Part shown: positions 25,089-33,318 of the stretch, piece after piece
Numbering within the stretch: position 1 is the first letter of the stretch
Layout of the letters: every line of letters starts with the position of its first letter
DNA from: Paenibacillus pini JCM 16418
Lineage (GTDB): Bacteria > Bacillota > Bacilli > Paenibacillales > Paenibacillaceae
NCBI RefSeq assembly: GCF_000576305.1
Contig: NZ_BAVZ01000022.1
Coordinates: 1-51,018 of the forward strand
Direction: 5' to 3'
DNA: 51,018 nt
The notes under the pieces: generated by a model
Seen by the model: the letters and a program-made list of their open reading frames with translations, nothing else
What the model was told of the DNA's origin: nothing
The model's database searches: none
Position numbers and translations under genes: made by a program

Positions 25089-28000
25089 ATGATTAAGCAG
25101 AGATGGGCTATTCTAGCTGGAGTTGCTCTAGTGATATTTTTGCCCTTAATATTTATTATTCAAAGTATGATATTCCCTCAGCAAATGCCCGAAGCCATCC
25201 AAGGGCAATTAGATTTAAGTGATTGGAATTTGTCGGAGGATGGACCAGTCGCTTTAAATGGGGAATGGGAATTTTATAGGAATCAGCTCTTAAAGCCAAG
25301 TGATTTTGATACATCACGAGAGGATAGCACTCAAATTCCACGGTTAAGTGGGATCGTATCTCTGCCAGGGAAATGGAATGACTATATTTCAGAGGATGGG
25401 CGTTCGAAGGCTACAGGTTTTGCGACTTTTCGACTTGTGATTCAGTTGAAAGAAAAAGGAATGGTCTATGGTGTTCGGACGGATATTATTCGTTCAGCGA
25501 ATCGGATATTCGTGAACGACGAAGAGGCGGGAGCGAGCGGTAGTCCAGGAACATCAGCAGCTAAGAGTAAGTCTAACAATATCCCCTATATTGGATTTGT
25601 TCACATCGAGGGATATCAAGCCGAAATTATCGTTCAAGTATCTAACCATATTTATTCTTCTGGAGGTGTGTTCTCTTCCATCTTGTTTGGAGATAAGCAG
25701 TCGATTATGAAGGGCAGAGATCTTGCTCTATTTATTGACTTCATGACCTTAACGGGATTCCTATTTCCGGCTGTTTATATTCTAATGGTTTATGGACTGC
25801 GTAAAAAAGATCCATCTCTTCTCTATCTGGGGCTGTTTTGTTTATGCGCCATGGTCTATGTGGTCACTCACGGTCAAAAGATGCTCGCTACGATATGGCC
25901 ATCACTCGAGTACGAGTGGTTTATCCGACTACAGATGATTTCATCAGCGCTTCTTTATTTATTTCTAGTTCGCTATGTTGCAGTTGCCATACCACAATCG
26001 GTTCATAAGCTGGCCATTCGCATATGTGATTTTGCTTCCATTTCTGCTGTCGGTACTGCACTGTTGCTACCCGTTATCGTTTTCTCTAATTTGGAACCAC
26101 TCATTTTTACATTCTCATTGGTTAGTGTGTCTTATATTGCATTTGTAATGATCTCCGGCATGAGGCGGCGCTCAGGGGATAAGGGACTTATGCTCGTTGG
26201 CGTACTAAGCATTCTGATCATTATTGTGTGTTATATTGTGGATTTAATGGGGATCGTCGAAAGTCTTACCCCCGTACCATTGGAGATGATGTTATTTGTA
26301 GTTACACAAGCTCTCTTACTTTCCCAACGCTTTGCCCGCACATTTGGTCAGATTGAGCAGCTCTCAGCTAGATTACTTACGCTGGATGGACTAAAGGATG
26401 AATTTATGGCGAATACGTCGCATGAACTTCGGACACCGCTACATGGTATTATCAATATTGCTCAGTCCCTTATGGAAGGTGCGGCGGGGGCGCTAAATAG
26501 TAAACAAAGCCATGATCTCTCCATGATTGTTTCAACAGGTAAGCGGCTGGCTGCACTCGTTAATGACATTTTGGATTTCAGTAAACTCAAACATGGAGAT
26601 ATTGTGCTTAAGCGGCAACCCGTTGACTTAATTGCCGTCACGCAATCTGTATTGGAAGTAACGCTACATATTGCAAGCCATAAAGAAGTTCGCTTCGAGC
26701 AGGTTTGGCCCGATAACTTGCCTTATCTGAATACGGATGAAGATAGGCTAAGACAAATCTTATATAATTTGCTTGGCAATGCAATTAAGTTTACGCATGA
26801 AGGACACATTCGTATTGAAGCTGTATTTGAACATGAGTGGGTTCGTATATCAATATCAGACACAGGGATTGGTATCGCTAATGATCGAATGGATGACATA
26901 TTTAAATCCTTTGATCAGGGTGGATATTCAGCAGAACGGGAGTACAGTGGAACAGGGCTTGGACTAAGTATTTCAAAGAAACTAGTCGAGCTCAGTGGTG
27001 GACAAATATGGGCCGAATCCGTACTCGGACAGGGATCGACGTTCTATTTTACGCTTCCGGCTATTCATGGACAGGCCTTAGAGAGGGTGAAGCAACAGTT
27101 ACATGATCATCGACTTGAAATGTATCATGGTTACGATGACGAGGAATCAAACCAGGTGCAGGAAGTGAACATGGAAGGCGCTTCTTCTACGGTGCTACTA
27201 GTTGATGATGATCCTGTGAATCTGCAGGTACTACGTAATCTTCTTTCGATCGAGAAATATAAGATCATTTCTGCAGACAACGGGGCCGAAGCGATGGAGC
27301 ACTTAAGGACTGGACAGTCGATCGACCTCATTATTGCCGATTGGATGATGCCCGGCATGTCTGGTATAGAGCTTTGTCAGGCGGTACGCCATCGATTCTC
27401 TCTATTTGAATTACCTATCCTGATCTTAACGGCCCGAAGCTTGCCAGAGGATGTCCGTACGGGTATTCAAGCAGGTGCGAATGACTTTCTTCGCAAACCG
27501 GTGGATGCTGATGAACTGCGGGCCCGTGTACGTACATTGCTTGAAATGCGCAGGTCGGTGCGAAAGGCAATATCGTCCGAAATGGCATTTTTGCAAGCGC
27601 AAATCAAGCCTCACTTTTTGTATAATGCGTTAAATACGATCATAGCTATATTGCCATCTGATCCTGAGAAAACGACAAGGCTTCTGCTTGAATTAAGCCA
27701 TTATTTGCGAGGCAGCTTTGACTTTCAGAATCGGGATCAACTGGCCACATTGCAAAAGGAACTTGCATTAATTCATTCCTATTTGTTCTTGGAAAAGGCT
27801 CGTTTTGAAGAAAGACTTCAGATTGTATATCAAGTGGATACCGATCAGAATGTTCTAATTCCACCGCTAACTATTCAACCCATTGTAGAGAATGCGGTAA
27901 GACATGGCATTATGAGTAAGGCCGCAGGTGGCACGGTTCAAGTGATCATCCATGAGCGGGCAGGTCATATACATATTGCTGTTACTGATAATGGGGTAGG

Positions 28001-28226
28001 AATTGAGCAGGAACGCGTTAAGTCTATACTGCTCGGTGCAGAGAGAGACGGGGGAGTAGGCTTACGAAATATCCATACCCGATTGCTAACTCTGTATGGT
28101 AAGGGACTGCATATCGTTAGTGAAATTGATCGAGGTACTACTGTGAGTTTTGAAGTCCCTTTAGCACGCGTGACGGACAAGAACAATGGAAGGAGGAGAA
28201 TGAGACTTGAGAGCTTTAATTATTGA
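25089..28226 (+). CDS. large hybrid sensor histidine kinase with two kinase modules
   Basis: A 1045-residue membrane sensor. In order: an N-terminal helix (1-27), an extracellular jelly-roll of the 7TMR-DISM type (about 40-205), seven membrane helices (about 210-415), HisKA with His445 (SHELRTPLHG), a HATPase domain with NLLGNAIKFT and GTGLGLSIS, a receiver domain with phospho-acceptor Asp751 (IIADWMMPG), then a LytS/YesM-type module with His842 (IKPHFLYN) and a second ATPase (NAVRHG, DNGVGI). Two complete kinase cores in one chain, of different families, is unusual. ATG 25089 follows AGGAG. The gene overlaps the response-regulator gene by 20 bases, so the two surely work together. The 7TMR-DISM fold suggests a carbohydrate or lipid-like ligand; the actual signal is unknown. 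Confidence 0.9.
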   Translation: MIKQRWAILAGVALVIFLPLIFIIQSMIFPQQMPEAIQGQLDLSDWNLSEDGPVALNGEWEFYRNQLLKPSDFDTSREDSTQIPRLSGIVSLPGKWNDYISEDGRSKATGFATFRLVIQLKEKGMVYGVRTDIIRSANRIFVNDEEAGASGSPGTSAAKSKSNNIPYIGFVHIEGYQAEIIVQVSNHIYSSGGVFSSILFGDKQSIMKGRDLALFIDFMTLTGFLFPAVYILMVYGLRKKDPSLLYLGLFCLCAMVYVVTHGQKMLATIWPSLEYEWFIRLQMISSALLYLFLVRYVAVAIPQSVHKLAIRICDFASISAVGTALLLPVIVFSNLEPLIFTFSLVSVSYIAFVMISGMRRRSGDKGLMLVGVLSILIIIVCYIVDLMGIVESLTPVPLEMMLFVVTQALLLSQRFARTFGQIEQLSARLLTLDGLKDEFMANTSHELRTPLHGIINIAQSLMEGAAGALNSKQSHDLSMIVSTGKRLAALVNDILDFSKLKHGDIVLKRQPVDLIAVTQSVLEVTLHIASHKEVRFEQVWPDNLPYLNTDEDRLRQILYNLLGNAIKFTHEGHIRIEAVFEHEWVRISISDTGIGIANDRMDDIFKSFDQGGYSAEREYSGTGLGLSISKKLVELSGGQIWAESVLGQGSTFYFTLPAIHGQALERVKQQLHDHRLEMYHGYDDEESNQVQEVNMEGASSTVLLVDDDPVNLQVLRNLLSIEKYKIISADNGAEAMEHLRTGQSIDLIIADWMMPGMSGIELCQAVRHRFSLFELPILILTARSLPEDVRTGIQAGANDFLRKPVDADELRARVRTLLEMRRSVRKAISSEMAFLQAQIKPHFLYNALNTIIAILPSDPEKTTRLLLELSHYLRGSFDFQNRDQLATLQKELALIHSYLFLEKARFEERLQIVYQVDTDQNVLIPPLTIQPIVENAVRHGIMSKAAGGTVQVIIHERAGHIHIAVTDNGVGIEQERVKSILLGAERDGGVGLRNIHTRLLTLYGKGLHIVSEIDRGTTVSFEVPLARVTDKNNGRRRMRLESFNY

Positions 28227-29349
28227 TGATGAAAAACCAGCTTTGCTTCAATTGGAGAGACTTCTCCAAGCCGATGGCCGTATTAGCGTTGCTGGTCAAT
28301 TTACTTCTGTGCAATCAGGATTAAACCACTTATTAGAGAATCATGTGGATGTTATATTTTTGGATATTGGTATGCCAGAAATGAATGGACTAGAAGCGGC
28401 AGAGCACTTTTATCGTATGCAGCCGGAAATCCAAATTGTCTATGTCACAGCGTACAACAACTATGCTATTGAGGCATTTGAACTTCATGCTCTAGACTAT
28501 CTGTTAAAGCCCGTAGATCCTGAGCGCTTCTCTAAGACAATAAAGCGGATCGAATCCCATATGCAGCTTTCGAATATGGCTACAACGCCCATAACTAATC
28601 CTTCGATGGCGATGTGCTTTAGTCATTTGACATTAATGGGTCCATCCGGAGAGTTAAAGTTGAAATGGAGAACCCAGAAGGTACAAGAGTTATTTTCTTT
28701 CTTTATCCATCACACGAATAAGTGGATAACGAAAGAGACGCTGCTTGAAACGTTATGGCCCGAACTTGGACTGGATAAAGCGACTACTCAGCTGCACACC
28801 TCAATCTACCAAGTTCGTAAGGTGCTCAAGGAGTGGGGAGTTGGAGCAGGAATCGAATATGCTCATGATAGCTATCGTTTGCTGAAGGAAGGGTTCGTAA
28901 CGGACATCGAGTTATTTAAACAAGATTGTACAGTGCATTCTTTGATGGCGGAAGAAGATTGGCAGCGATTGGATGCGGCACTAAAGCGGTATAAGGGAGA
29001 TTACTTAGAGGACCATGATTATTTTTGGGCAAGGCCTTTAAGAGAAGAGCTAAATCAAATGTATATTGAAGCTAGTTTACGTGCTGCAGGTTATGAACAT
29101 CAAACAGGAAAAAGCCAGCAGGCTATCCAGCGATTGCTAGTGCTTCAGCAGAAGGAAGCCTTTTCTGAAGAAATTTGTCGTAGCATACTGATCATATATG
29201 CCTCAATGAACAATTATAATGCACTCCTCAATTATTATAATTCCTACATGATTTTACTTCGAGATGAACTCGGTATCGAACCCGATGTTCAAACGACACA
29301 ACTGTATAATAAGCTGATGAGTGAAGTTCGAGAAGATGCCAACAATTGA
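28207..29349 (+). CDS. response regulator with SARP-like output (REC + winged helix + BTAD)
   Basis: A 380-residue regulator. The receiver domain has IIDDEKPAL and phospho-acceptor Asp53 (VIFLDIGMPEMNG), the switch residues VYVTAYN and the LKPVDP Lys. An OmpR-like winged helix follows (about 150-225, WITKETLLETLWPELGLD and TTQLHTSIYQVRKVLKE), and then a bacterial transcriptional activation domain rich in helices (LKRYKGDYLEDHDYFWARPL, then YNSYMILLRDELGIEPD). The start is TTG 28207, with AAGGAGG ten bases upstream inside the end of the kinase gene. It is the natural partner of the upstream hybrid kinase. Targets are unknown; the peptide cluster 600 bases downstream is a candidate only by proximity. 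Confidence 0.9.
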   Translation: MRALIIDDEKPALLQLERLLQADGRISVAGQFTSVQSGLNHLLENHVDVIFLDIGMPEMNGLEAAEHFYRMQPEIQIVYVTAYNNYAIEAFELHALDYLLKPVDPERFSKTIKRIESHMQLSNMATTPITNPSMAMCFSHLTLMGPSGELKLKWRTQKVQELFSFFIHHTNKWITKETLLETLWPELGLDKATTQLHTSIYQVRKVLKEWGVGAGIEYAHDSYRLLKEGFVTDIELFKQDCTVHSLMAEEDWQRLDAALKRYKGDYLEDHDYFWARPLREELNQMYIEASLRAAGYEHQTGKSQQAIQRLLVLQQKEAFSEEICRSILIIYASMNNYNALLNYYNSYMILLRDELGIEPDVQTTQLYNKLMSEVREDANN

Positions 29350-29470
29350 AGGAACATGTCGTTGGTTGTCCAGAATTTGTACAGACCTAGCTGATACAAT
29401 GAGCGAGTCCATAGATTTTAGCAACATATATCGAGATGTTCTCCTCTAAGCGGTGACTCCTCATAGAATT

Positions 29471-29507
29471 AAAAAAAGAAGGCCCTGCCAGGGGTCTTCT
29501 TTTTTTT
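29471..29507 (+). terminator. terminator of the two-component operon
   Basis: AAAAAAAGAAGGCCC pairs with GGGGTCTTCTTTTTTT-type arm; long T-run. Separates the operon from the peptide genes. Confidence 0.92.
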
Positions 29508-29541
29508 CTAACTCAGCGTGAAAACATATGCTGTACAAGGG

Positions 29542-29634
29542 TTACTTGTTCCGATTTCTTTTCCAGACAACGATCCAGCAACATAAGGCTGCAGCGAAGG
29601 CAACGATAATGGGAATGAGTTGATTGTTAGTCAT
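29542..29634 (-). CDS. small membrane protein, 30 residues
   Basis: A 30-residue ORF on the minus strand, from ATG at 29634 to TAA at 29542. It starts MTNNQLIPIIV, continues with a hydrophobic helix containing FAAALCCWIVVW and ends with basic KRNRNK, giving a single-span protein with a positively charged tail. AGGTGA lies a few bases upstream of the ATG. It faces away from the peptide cluster. The composition and good binding site favour a real gene. Function unknown. The rest of the 29635-29959 gap is AT-rich, with a small hairpin just before the first peptide gene. Confidence 0.6.
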   Translation of the reverse strand: MTNNQLIPIIVAFAAALCCWIVVWKRNRNK

Positions 29635-29899
29635 AAATCACCTCGATCAGTGTAATGGACTACACGATTATACGTATGAAGATATGCAATATTTTACATG
29701 TGGTAAATGGAAAAATAAAGAAATATTTAATCGAGTATTTCTACCTAAAAACGACATGTAATCACACTTTCGCTACCTTTTTACAAATCTCTTAGAAGGT
29801 GAAAAGCATGTACCTATTCTTTATAAACATAATAAAAATACCAAATAAAAAAAGTATTGTAAATTATTGGTTATTATAATATATTGAAATTGAAATTTG

Positions 29900-29942
29900 G
29901 CCCATATGTACATAATGACCTATTTTTAATCTCTACATGGGC
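29900..29942 (+). other. hairpin just upstream of the first peptide gene
   Basis: GCCCAT (29900-29905) pairs with ATGGGC (29937-29942), extended after a two-base bulge by GTA/TAC. It ends three bases before the AAGGAGG of the first precursor and could influence translation or mRNA stability. Confidence 0.35.
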
Positions 29943-29959
29943 ATAAGGAGGTGATAATA

Positions 29960-30070
29960 ATGGTCATGGAAGAGCTTGAATTAGTAGATGCACCCGTGAG
30001 TGATTTCTCCGCAGGTTTGGCGGTGGGTATTGGATTTGGACTGGGAATATTGGCGTTGGTAGGTTGTTAA
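29960..30070 (+). CDS. putative RiPP precursor peptide 1 (36 residues)
   Basis: A 36-residue peptide starting MVMEELELVDAPVSDF and continuing with a hydrophobic Gly-rich segment (SAGLAVGIGFGLGILALVGC), ending in Gly-Cys. The first 15 residues are acidic and look like a leader. Residues 17-36 could span a membrane and contain GLAVG (GxxxG). It has no Lys or Arg at all. AAGGAGGTG precedes the ATG at ideal distance. It is the first of four tandem genes and is nearly identical in design to the second one. Function is inferred from the modification and transport genes downstream. Confidence 0.78.
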   Translation: MVMEELELVDAPVSDFSAGLAVGIGFGLGILALVGC

Positions 30071-30123
30071 TCATACTAAATCGATGTTGAATGAATCTAT
30101 TTATGATGAAGGAGGCTGAGAAC

Positions 30124-30234
30124 ATGGTTATGGAAGAACTTCAATTGGTAGATGCTCCTGTAAGTGATTTCTCTGCAGGACTTGCTACAGGTATCGGTAT
30201 TGGACTAGCTATTTTAGGTTTGATGGGCTGTTGA
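30124..30234 (+). CDS. putative RiPP precursor peptide 2 (36 residues)
   Basis: Paralogue of peptide 1: MVMEELQLVDAPVSDFSAG at the start, then LATGIGIGLAILGLMGC. It keeps the acidic leader, the GxxxG motif (GLATG), the Gly-rich hydrophobic core and the terminal Gly-Cys. Differences are concentrated in the core. AAGGAGG lies nine bases before the ATG. It follows peptide 1 by 53 bases with no terminator, so both are on one transcript. Confidence 0.78.
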   Translation: MVMEELQLVDAPVSDFSAGLATGIGIGLAILGLMGC

Positions 30235-30282
30235 TCCAATAGGATATCACCATTTAATTTTAGGACAAGGAGGAGATAACTT

Positions 30283-30396
30283 ATGATGATGGAAGAACTC
30301 GAAAGAGTAGAAGCACCTTCGGATGCAACATTCTGGGGCGGTGCAGCTATTGGTACCGTTGCAGTTGTAGGGGTCGGACTGCTCTTCTGTTCGTAA
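30283..30396 (+). CDS. putative RiPP precursor peptide 3 (37 residues)
   Basis: A 37-residue peptide of the second type: MMMEELERVEAPSDATFW, then GGAAIGTVAVVGVGLLFCS. The MEEL..V.AP..D leader is shared with peptides 1 and 2. The core has Phe-Trp at its start, GAAIG (GxxxG) one position later than in peptides 1 and 2, and Cys36 followed by a final Ser. AAGGAGG precedes three consecutive ATG codons (30283, 30286, 30289); I used the first. Confidence 0.78.
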   Translation: MMMEELERVEAPSDATFWGGAAIGTVAVVGVGLLFCS

Positions 30397-30500
30397 TAAA
30401 GCTTTAGAAATTTAAAACAATGCAGCCCTAAAGCATACAGAGATTAATTGAGTAATGATAGCTTGGTACTAATACATTCTGAAAAGGGGAGGTGAGTCTC

Positions 30501-30614
30501 ATGATGATGGAAGAACTCGAAAGAGTGGAAGCTCCTTCAGATGCAACATTCTGGGAAGGAGCAGCCATTGGTACTGTTGCCGTGGTTGGGATTGGATTGC
30601 TGTTCTGCTCTTAA
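30501..30614 (+). CDS. putative RiPP precursor peptide 4 (37 residues)
   Basis: Paralogue of peptide 3, differing only at Gly19 to Glu (TFWEGAAIG) and Val31 to Ile. Leader, GxxxG and the FCS end are the same. GGGGAGGTG lies before ATG 30501. A 104-base gap with a short inverted repeat (GCTTTAG at 30401, CTAAAGC at 30428) separates it from peptide 3, and a partial terminator-like hairpin follows it before the enzyme genes. Confidence 0.78.
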   Translation: MMMEELERVEAPSDATFWEGAAIGTVAVVGIGLLFCS

Positions 30615-30725
30615 AATAAACTTCTCCTCATTTAAGGTACTCATAATCTCACTATGTTTATACGTAGGGCATCAGGTGCGAACTCATAAATTTTATATGT
30701 AATTGCTTGAACATACTCAGATGAA

Positions 30726-30760
30726 GCCTCGCTTGGTCTGATCAGGCGAGGCATTATATT
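30726..30760 (+). terminator. weak terminator or attenuator between peptide and enzyme genes
   Basis: GCCTCGC (30726-30732) pairs with GCGAGGC (30746-30752) and is followed by ATTATATTTAT, an imperfect U-tract. It may let only part of transcription continue, giving more precursor than enzyme mRNA. Confidence 0.5.
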
Positions 30761-30815
30761 TATGGATCTTGACAGGAAGTCTAGGGACGTACCACTTATG
30801 ATTGGAGGTGACATG

Positions 30816-31883
30816 ATGAGTCTGACTTTGAAGAAGGAAATTCAGTTCTACCCGGTAGATGGGGGATTATTTCACGTCTATGATCCGGGAACAATGAGGC
30901 ATTTTAAAATCGGTCAACGCGAAGTCCAATGGTTGAATCTTCTTAACGGGGAAAATGACAGGGATGACTTGGCTCAGATCATTCCAGAAGAGCATGTCGA
31001 TGCCTTCATGATGCAGGCTGAGCGGATGCAGTTGGTTGTATCGCAGCAAAAACGGCGTAGAATAAATCCACTGAAGCTGAAATTTCGGCTACTCAATCCG
31101 AATCGGATGCTTGAATCCATTCCACGATTTAACCTCGTATATCGCAAGGTGTTAAATGCTGCATTTGTCATTTCATTACTTATCAACATCGTATGGCTGA
31201 CGATGCATTGGCAGTTAATGGCCGGAGCTCTACTTAGTTTCAACTTAAATATGGGCTCAATCATTTTTTATGTCATTGCAATTCTATTTATAGGTTTTAT
31301 CCATGAACTCTCCCACTCGATCGTCGCCAAATCCTTCGGTATCCATGTTCCTTCAATTGGTCTAATGCTATTCTATCTACATCCTGCGTTTTTCGCAGAC
31401 GTAAGCGGATTAAATCTACTTAAAAGTAAGCGTCAGCGCATCAATATCCTACTTGCAGGTCTGATGTCTAATTGCATTATGGTGACTCTATCGATCCCAC
31501 TCTATTATATTCTATTCAACCACTCCTCCTTGCTCTATCTGATTTACTTCATGATGTTAAACGTAACGATTATGTTCGTAAATATGGTTCCTTTTGTAGA
31601 ATACGACGGGTATTATCTGTTCTTAAATTTGGTTAATGATCCGGCTTTCAAAATAAAATCACGACAAAGCATGTTCAATCCACGTCGTGCTAAATCGGAA
31701 CATCTTATTTTTGGGATTATGTCTAATTTATTTATTGCTTCGCTTCTATTCTCTGCGATTCTGATGATCAGAAGATATGTACTGACACTGACCAGTTCTA
31801 ATTTGGTCGATTATGTGACTATTGGACTTCTACCCATCGTCTACCTAGCATTTATGCTCTTGCAGAATAGGAGGACCGCATGA
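30816..31883 (+). CDS. PqqD-like domain fused to M50-type membrane metalloprotease
   Basis: A 355-residue protein. The first 75 or so residues (SLTLKKEIQFYPVDGGLFHV and on to WLNLLNGENDRDDLAQII) resemble a PqqD-like leader-recognition domain. The rest is a site-2-protease-like membrane enzyme with HELSH (His163, Glu164, His167) and a distal ligand Asp264 in VPFVEYDGYY, plus several membrane helices. YydH of the Bacillus yyd operon has the same protease type. The likely role is membrane-level maturation or leader cleavage of the four peptides. I chose ATG 30816 because GGAGG ends seven bases upstream; the adjacent ATG 30813 is also possible. The stop overlaps the next ATG. Confidence 0.82.
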   Translation: MSLTLKKEIQFYPVDGGLFHVYDPGTMRHFKIGQREVQWLNLLNGENDRDDLAQIIPEEHVDAFMMQAERMQLVVSQQKRRRINPLKLKFRLLNPNRMLESIPRFNLVYRKVLNAAFVISLLINIVWLTMHWQLMAGALLSFNLNMGSIIFYVIAILFIGFIHELSHSIVAKSFGIHVPSIGLMLFYLHPAFFADVSGLNLLKSKRQRINILLAGLMSNCIMVTLSIPLYYILFNHSSLLYLIYFMMLNVTIMFVNMVPFVEYDGYYLFLNLVNDPAFKIKSRQSMFNPRRAKSEHLIFGIMSNLFIASLLFSAILMIRRYVLTLTSSNLVDYVTIGLLPIVYLAFMLLQNRRTA

Positions 31884-32170
31884 ATCATAACACAGCATAC
31901 TATTCCATGAATCCTTTTGCATTTATTGCAGAAATTGATGCCGGATATCTCATATACAATACCGATGATATGCAGGTGTCTTTAGGAAAAGAAAGGGAAC
32001 CTTTAATACAGTTTGTAAAGGAGCATCGTACGTTTGCCATTGACGAAGTAAAGGTGTTTTTAAGTGATCAGGAGATCGAAGAGTATATCCAAAAACGTAT
32101 ATTTTTGCCTGGAGAAGGGATTACAACGGAGGTAGATACTCGAGACAAATGGGCTTCTTTTCGTTATTGA
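31880..32170 (+). CDS. small winged-helix-like (RRE-type) protein, probably the N-terminus of the E1-like enzyme
   Basis: A 96-residue ORF starting MNHNTAYYSMNPFAFIAEID, with GGAGG before the ATG and overlap with the protease stop (ATGA). The segment IQFVKEHRTFAIDEVKVFL followed by DQEIEEYIQKRIFL looks like a small winged-helix peptide-binding domain, as found at the N-terminus of ThiF-like RiPP enzymes. It ends DTRDKWASFRY, 22 bases into the next gene. One extra G in the GGG at 32150-32152 would join both frames as DKWGFFSLLSG. I therefore suspect that this and the next ORF are a single protein split by a one-base deletion, although natural translational coupling cannot be excluded. Confidence 0.65.
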   Translation: MNHNTAYYSMNPFAFIAEIDAGYLIYNTDDMQVSLGKEREPLIQFVKEHRTFAIDEVKVFLSDQEIEEYIQKRIFLPGEGITTEVDTRDKWASFRY

Positions 32171-33318
32171 GTGGAGATTTTGAGCAGTATCATCAAAAGC
32201 TTCAAACGGCGCATGTGCTGCTGCTTGGTGCGGGAGCGATTGGAACGCATGTACTATGGAACCTTGCAGCTATGGGTGTTGGAAAGGTTACCGTAATTGA
32301 CTTTGATGTAATCGAGGAGAGTAATTTAAACCGCCAATTGATGTATCATCCAGGGGATATAGGGGAGTCGAAGGTAGAAGTCCTTTGCGAGCGTATTAAA
32401 CAGTTCAACCCCTCGATGGAGCTGTACCCAATCAGGTTGAAGGTGGAATCGCCAGCAGATATTGAGCGCTATATCGACAGCAAGTCACTGGTAATTAAGG
32501 CGATTGATACGCCTGAAGAAGCGACAGAGTGGGCGAATGGAGTTTGCGTTAAACATAAAATCCCACTGATTAATGGTGGTTTTCTTGATCACATCGGTGT
32601 GGTGGGTCCCATCTATTTACCCAATGAGTCACTATGTGCAGCATGCCTTGGCTTTGGCAATGCAAGACGAATCTACGGTACAGGTCCAACCTTTGGACCA
32701 CTGACGATGATGGTGGCTTCAACGGTATCGATGTTTTCTTTTAAAATTCTAGTCGGTCAAACGGCAGAACTTCGTAATAAGCTCCATCTCTTTAATACGA
32801 AGACAAGTCAGTGGGATATCTTGCCGTTACGTGCTGCTGAGCGATGTCCTGTATGTGGACATAATCCCCATGAGAATGTGGTCGAAGCACCTGCTGTGAA
32901 TAAGCAGCGGATATGGGGTTATCGGGGGAGTATGGCGGGAATATTCATCCTTGCGTCTCTCTTAAGGTATTTTACAGGTGATGTCTATGTGGGAATGTTG
33001 GCACTGCTTATGTTACTCATTTCATTTCTATTTATTGATTCGTGGTTTGAGGACCAGCCTGCTGAACTACGCAAAGAAATTTTTATTGTGAGCTCTATCT
33101 ATTGTGGCATAAGTCTCATTACCAATTTGGTCATTAATATAAATGCCTTCTTTACAGCATCAGGCCGTGGATTTGATTTCGTGTTTGCAATCATTCAGAA
33201 CTTTAGTTTGACAGTGCTTGAAATCAGCGTAGCCATTTCCATCCTATTCTTCCTTAGTAATGCTGTGGTGTTTGTGATTAAATATATCACTCGGAAAGGA
33301 GACATGTGGTTATCATGA
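32149..33318 (+). CDS. E1/ThiF-like adenylating enzyme with C-terminal membrane domain
   Basis: A 389-residue protein. Residues 1-245 form a ThiF/MoeB/E1 domain: nucleotide-binding GAGAIG from residue 27, Asp of IDFDVIEESN, SNLNRQ with Arg62 and Gln63, and AIDTPEEA. Two Cys pairs, CAAC (163/166) and CPVC (233/236), form the structural zinc site. The last 130 residues hold about four membrane helices (for example FILASLLRYF, MLALLMLLISFLFI, IVSSIYCGISLI), which is unusual for this family. E1-like enzymes activate a C-terminal carboxylate with ATP, so the peptides' Gly-Cys or Cys-Ser ends are plausible substrates. ATG 32149 has no proper binding site, supporting a fused start upstream. Confidence 0.82.
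   Translation: MGFFSLLSGDFEQYHQKLQTAHVLLLGAGAIGTHVLWNLAAMGVGKVTVIDFDVIEESNLNRQLMYHPGDIGESKVEVLCERIKQFNPSMELYPIRLKVESPADIERYIDSKSLVIKAIDTPEEATEWANGVCVKHKIPLINGGFLDHIGVVGPIYLPNESLCAACLGFGNARRIYGTGPTFGPLTMMVASTVSMFSFKILVGQTAELRNKLHLFNTKTSQWDILPLRAAERCPVCGHNPHENVVEAPAVNKQRIWGYRGSMAGIFILASLLRYFTGDVYVGMLALLMLLISFLFIDSWFEDQPAELRKEIFIVSSIYCGISLITNLVININAFFTASGRGFDFVFAIIQNFSLTVLEISVAISILFFLSNAVVFVIKYITRKGDMWLS

Noticed and set aside
32149..33318. Reading the ThiF-like gene as a molybdopterin or thiamine biosynthesis enzyme (MoeB/ThiF)
   Set aside because: No moaD, thiS or other cofactor genes are nearby, the C-terminus is membrane-embedded, and the gene is embedded in a peptide maturation and export operon.
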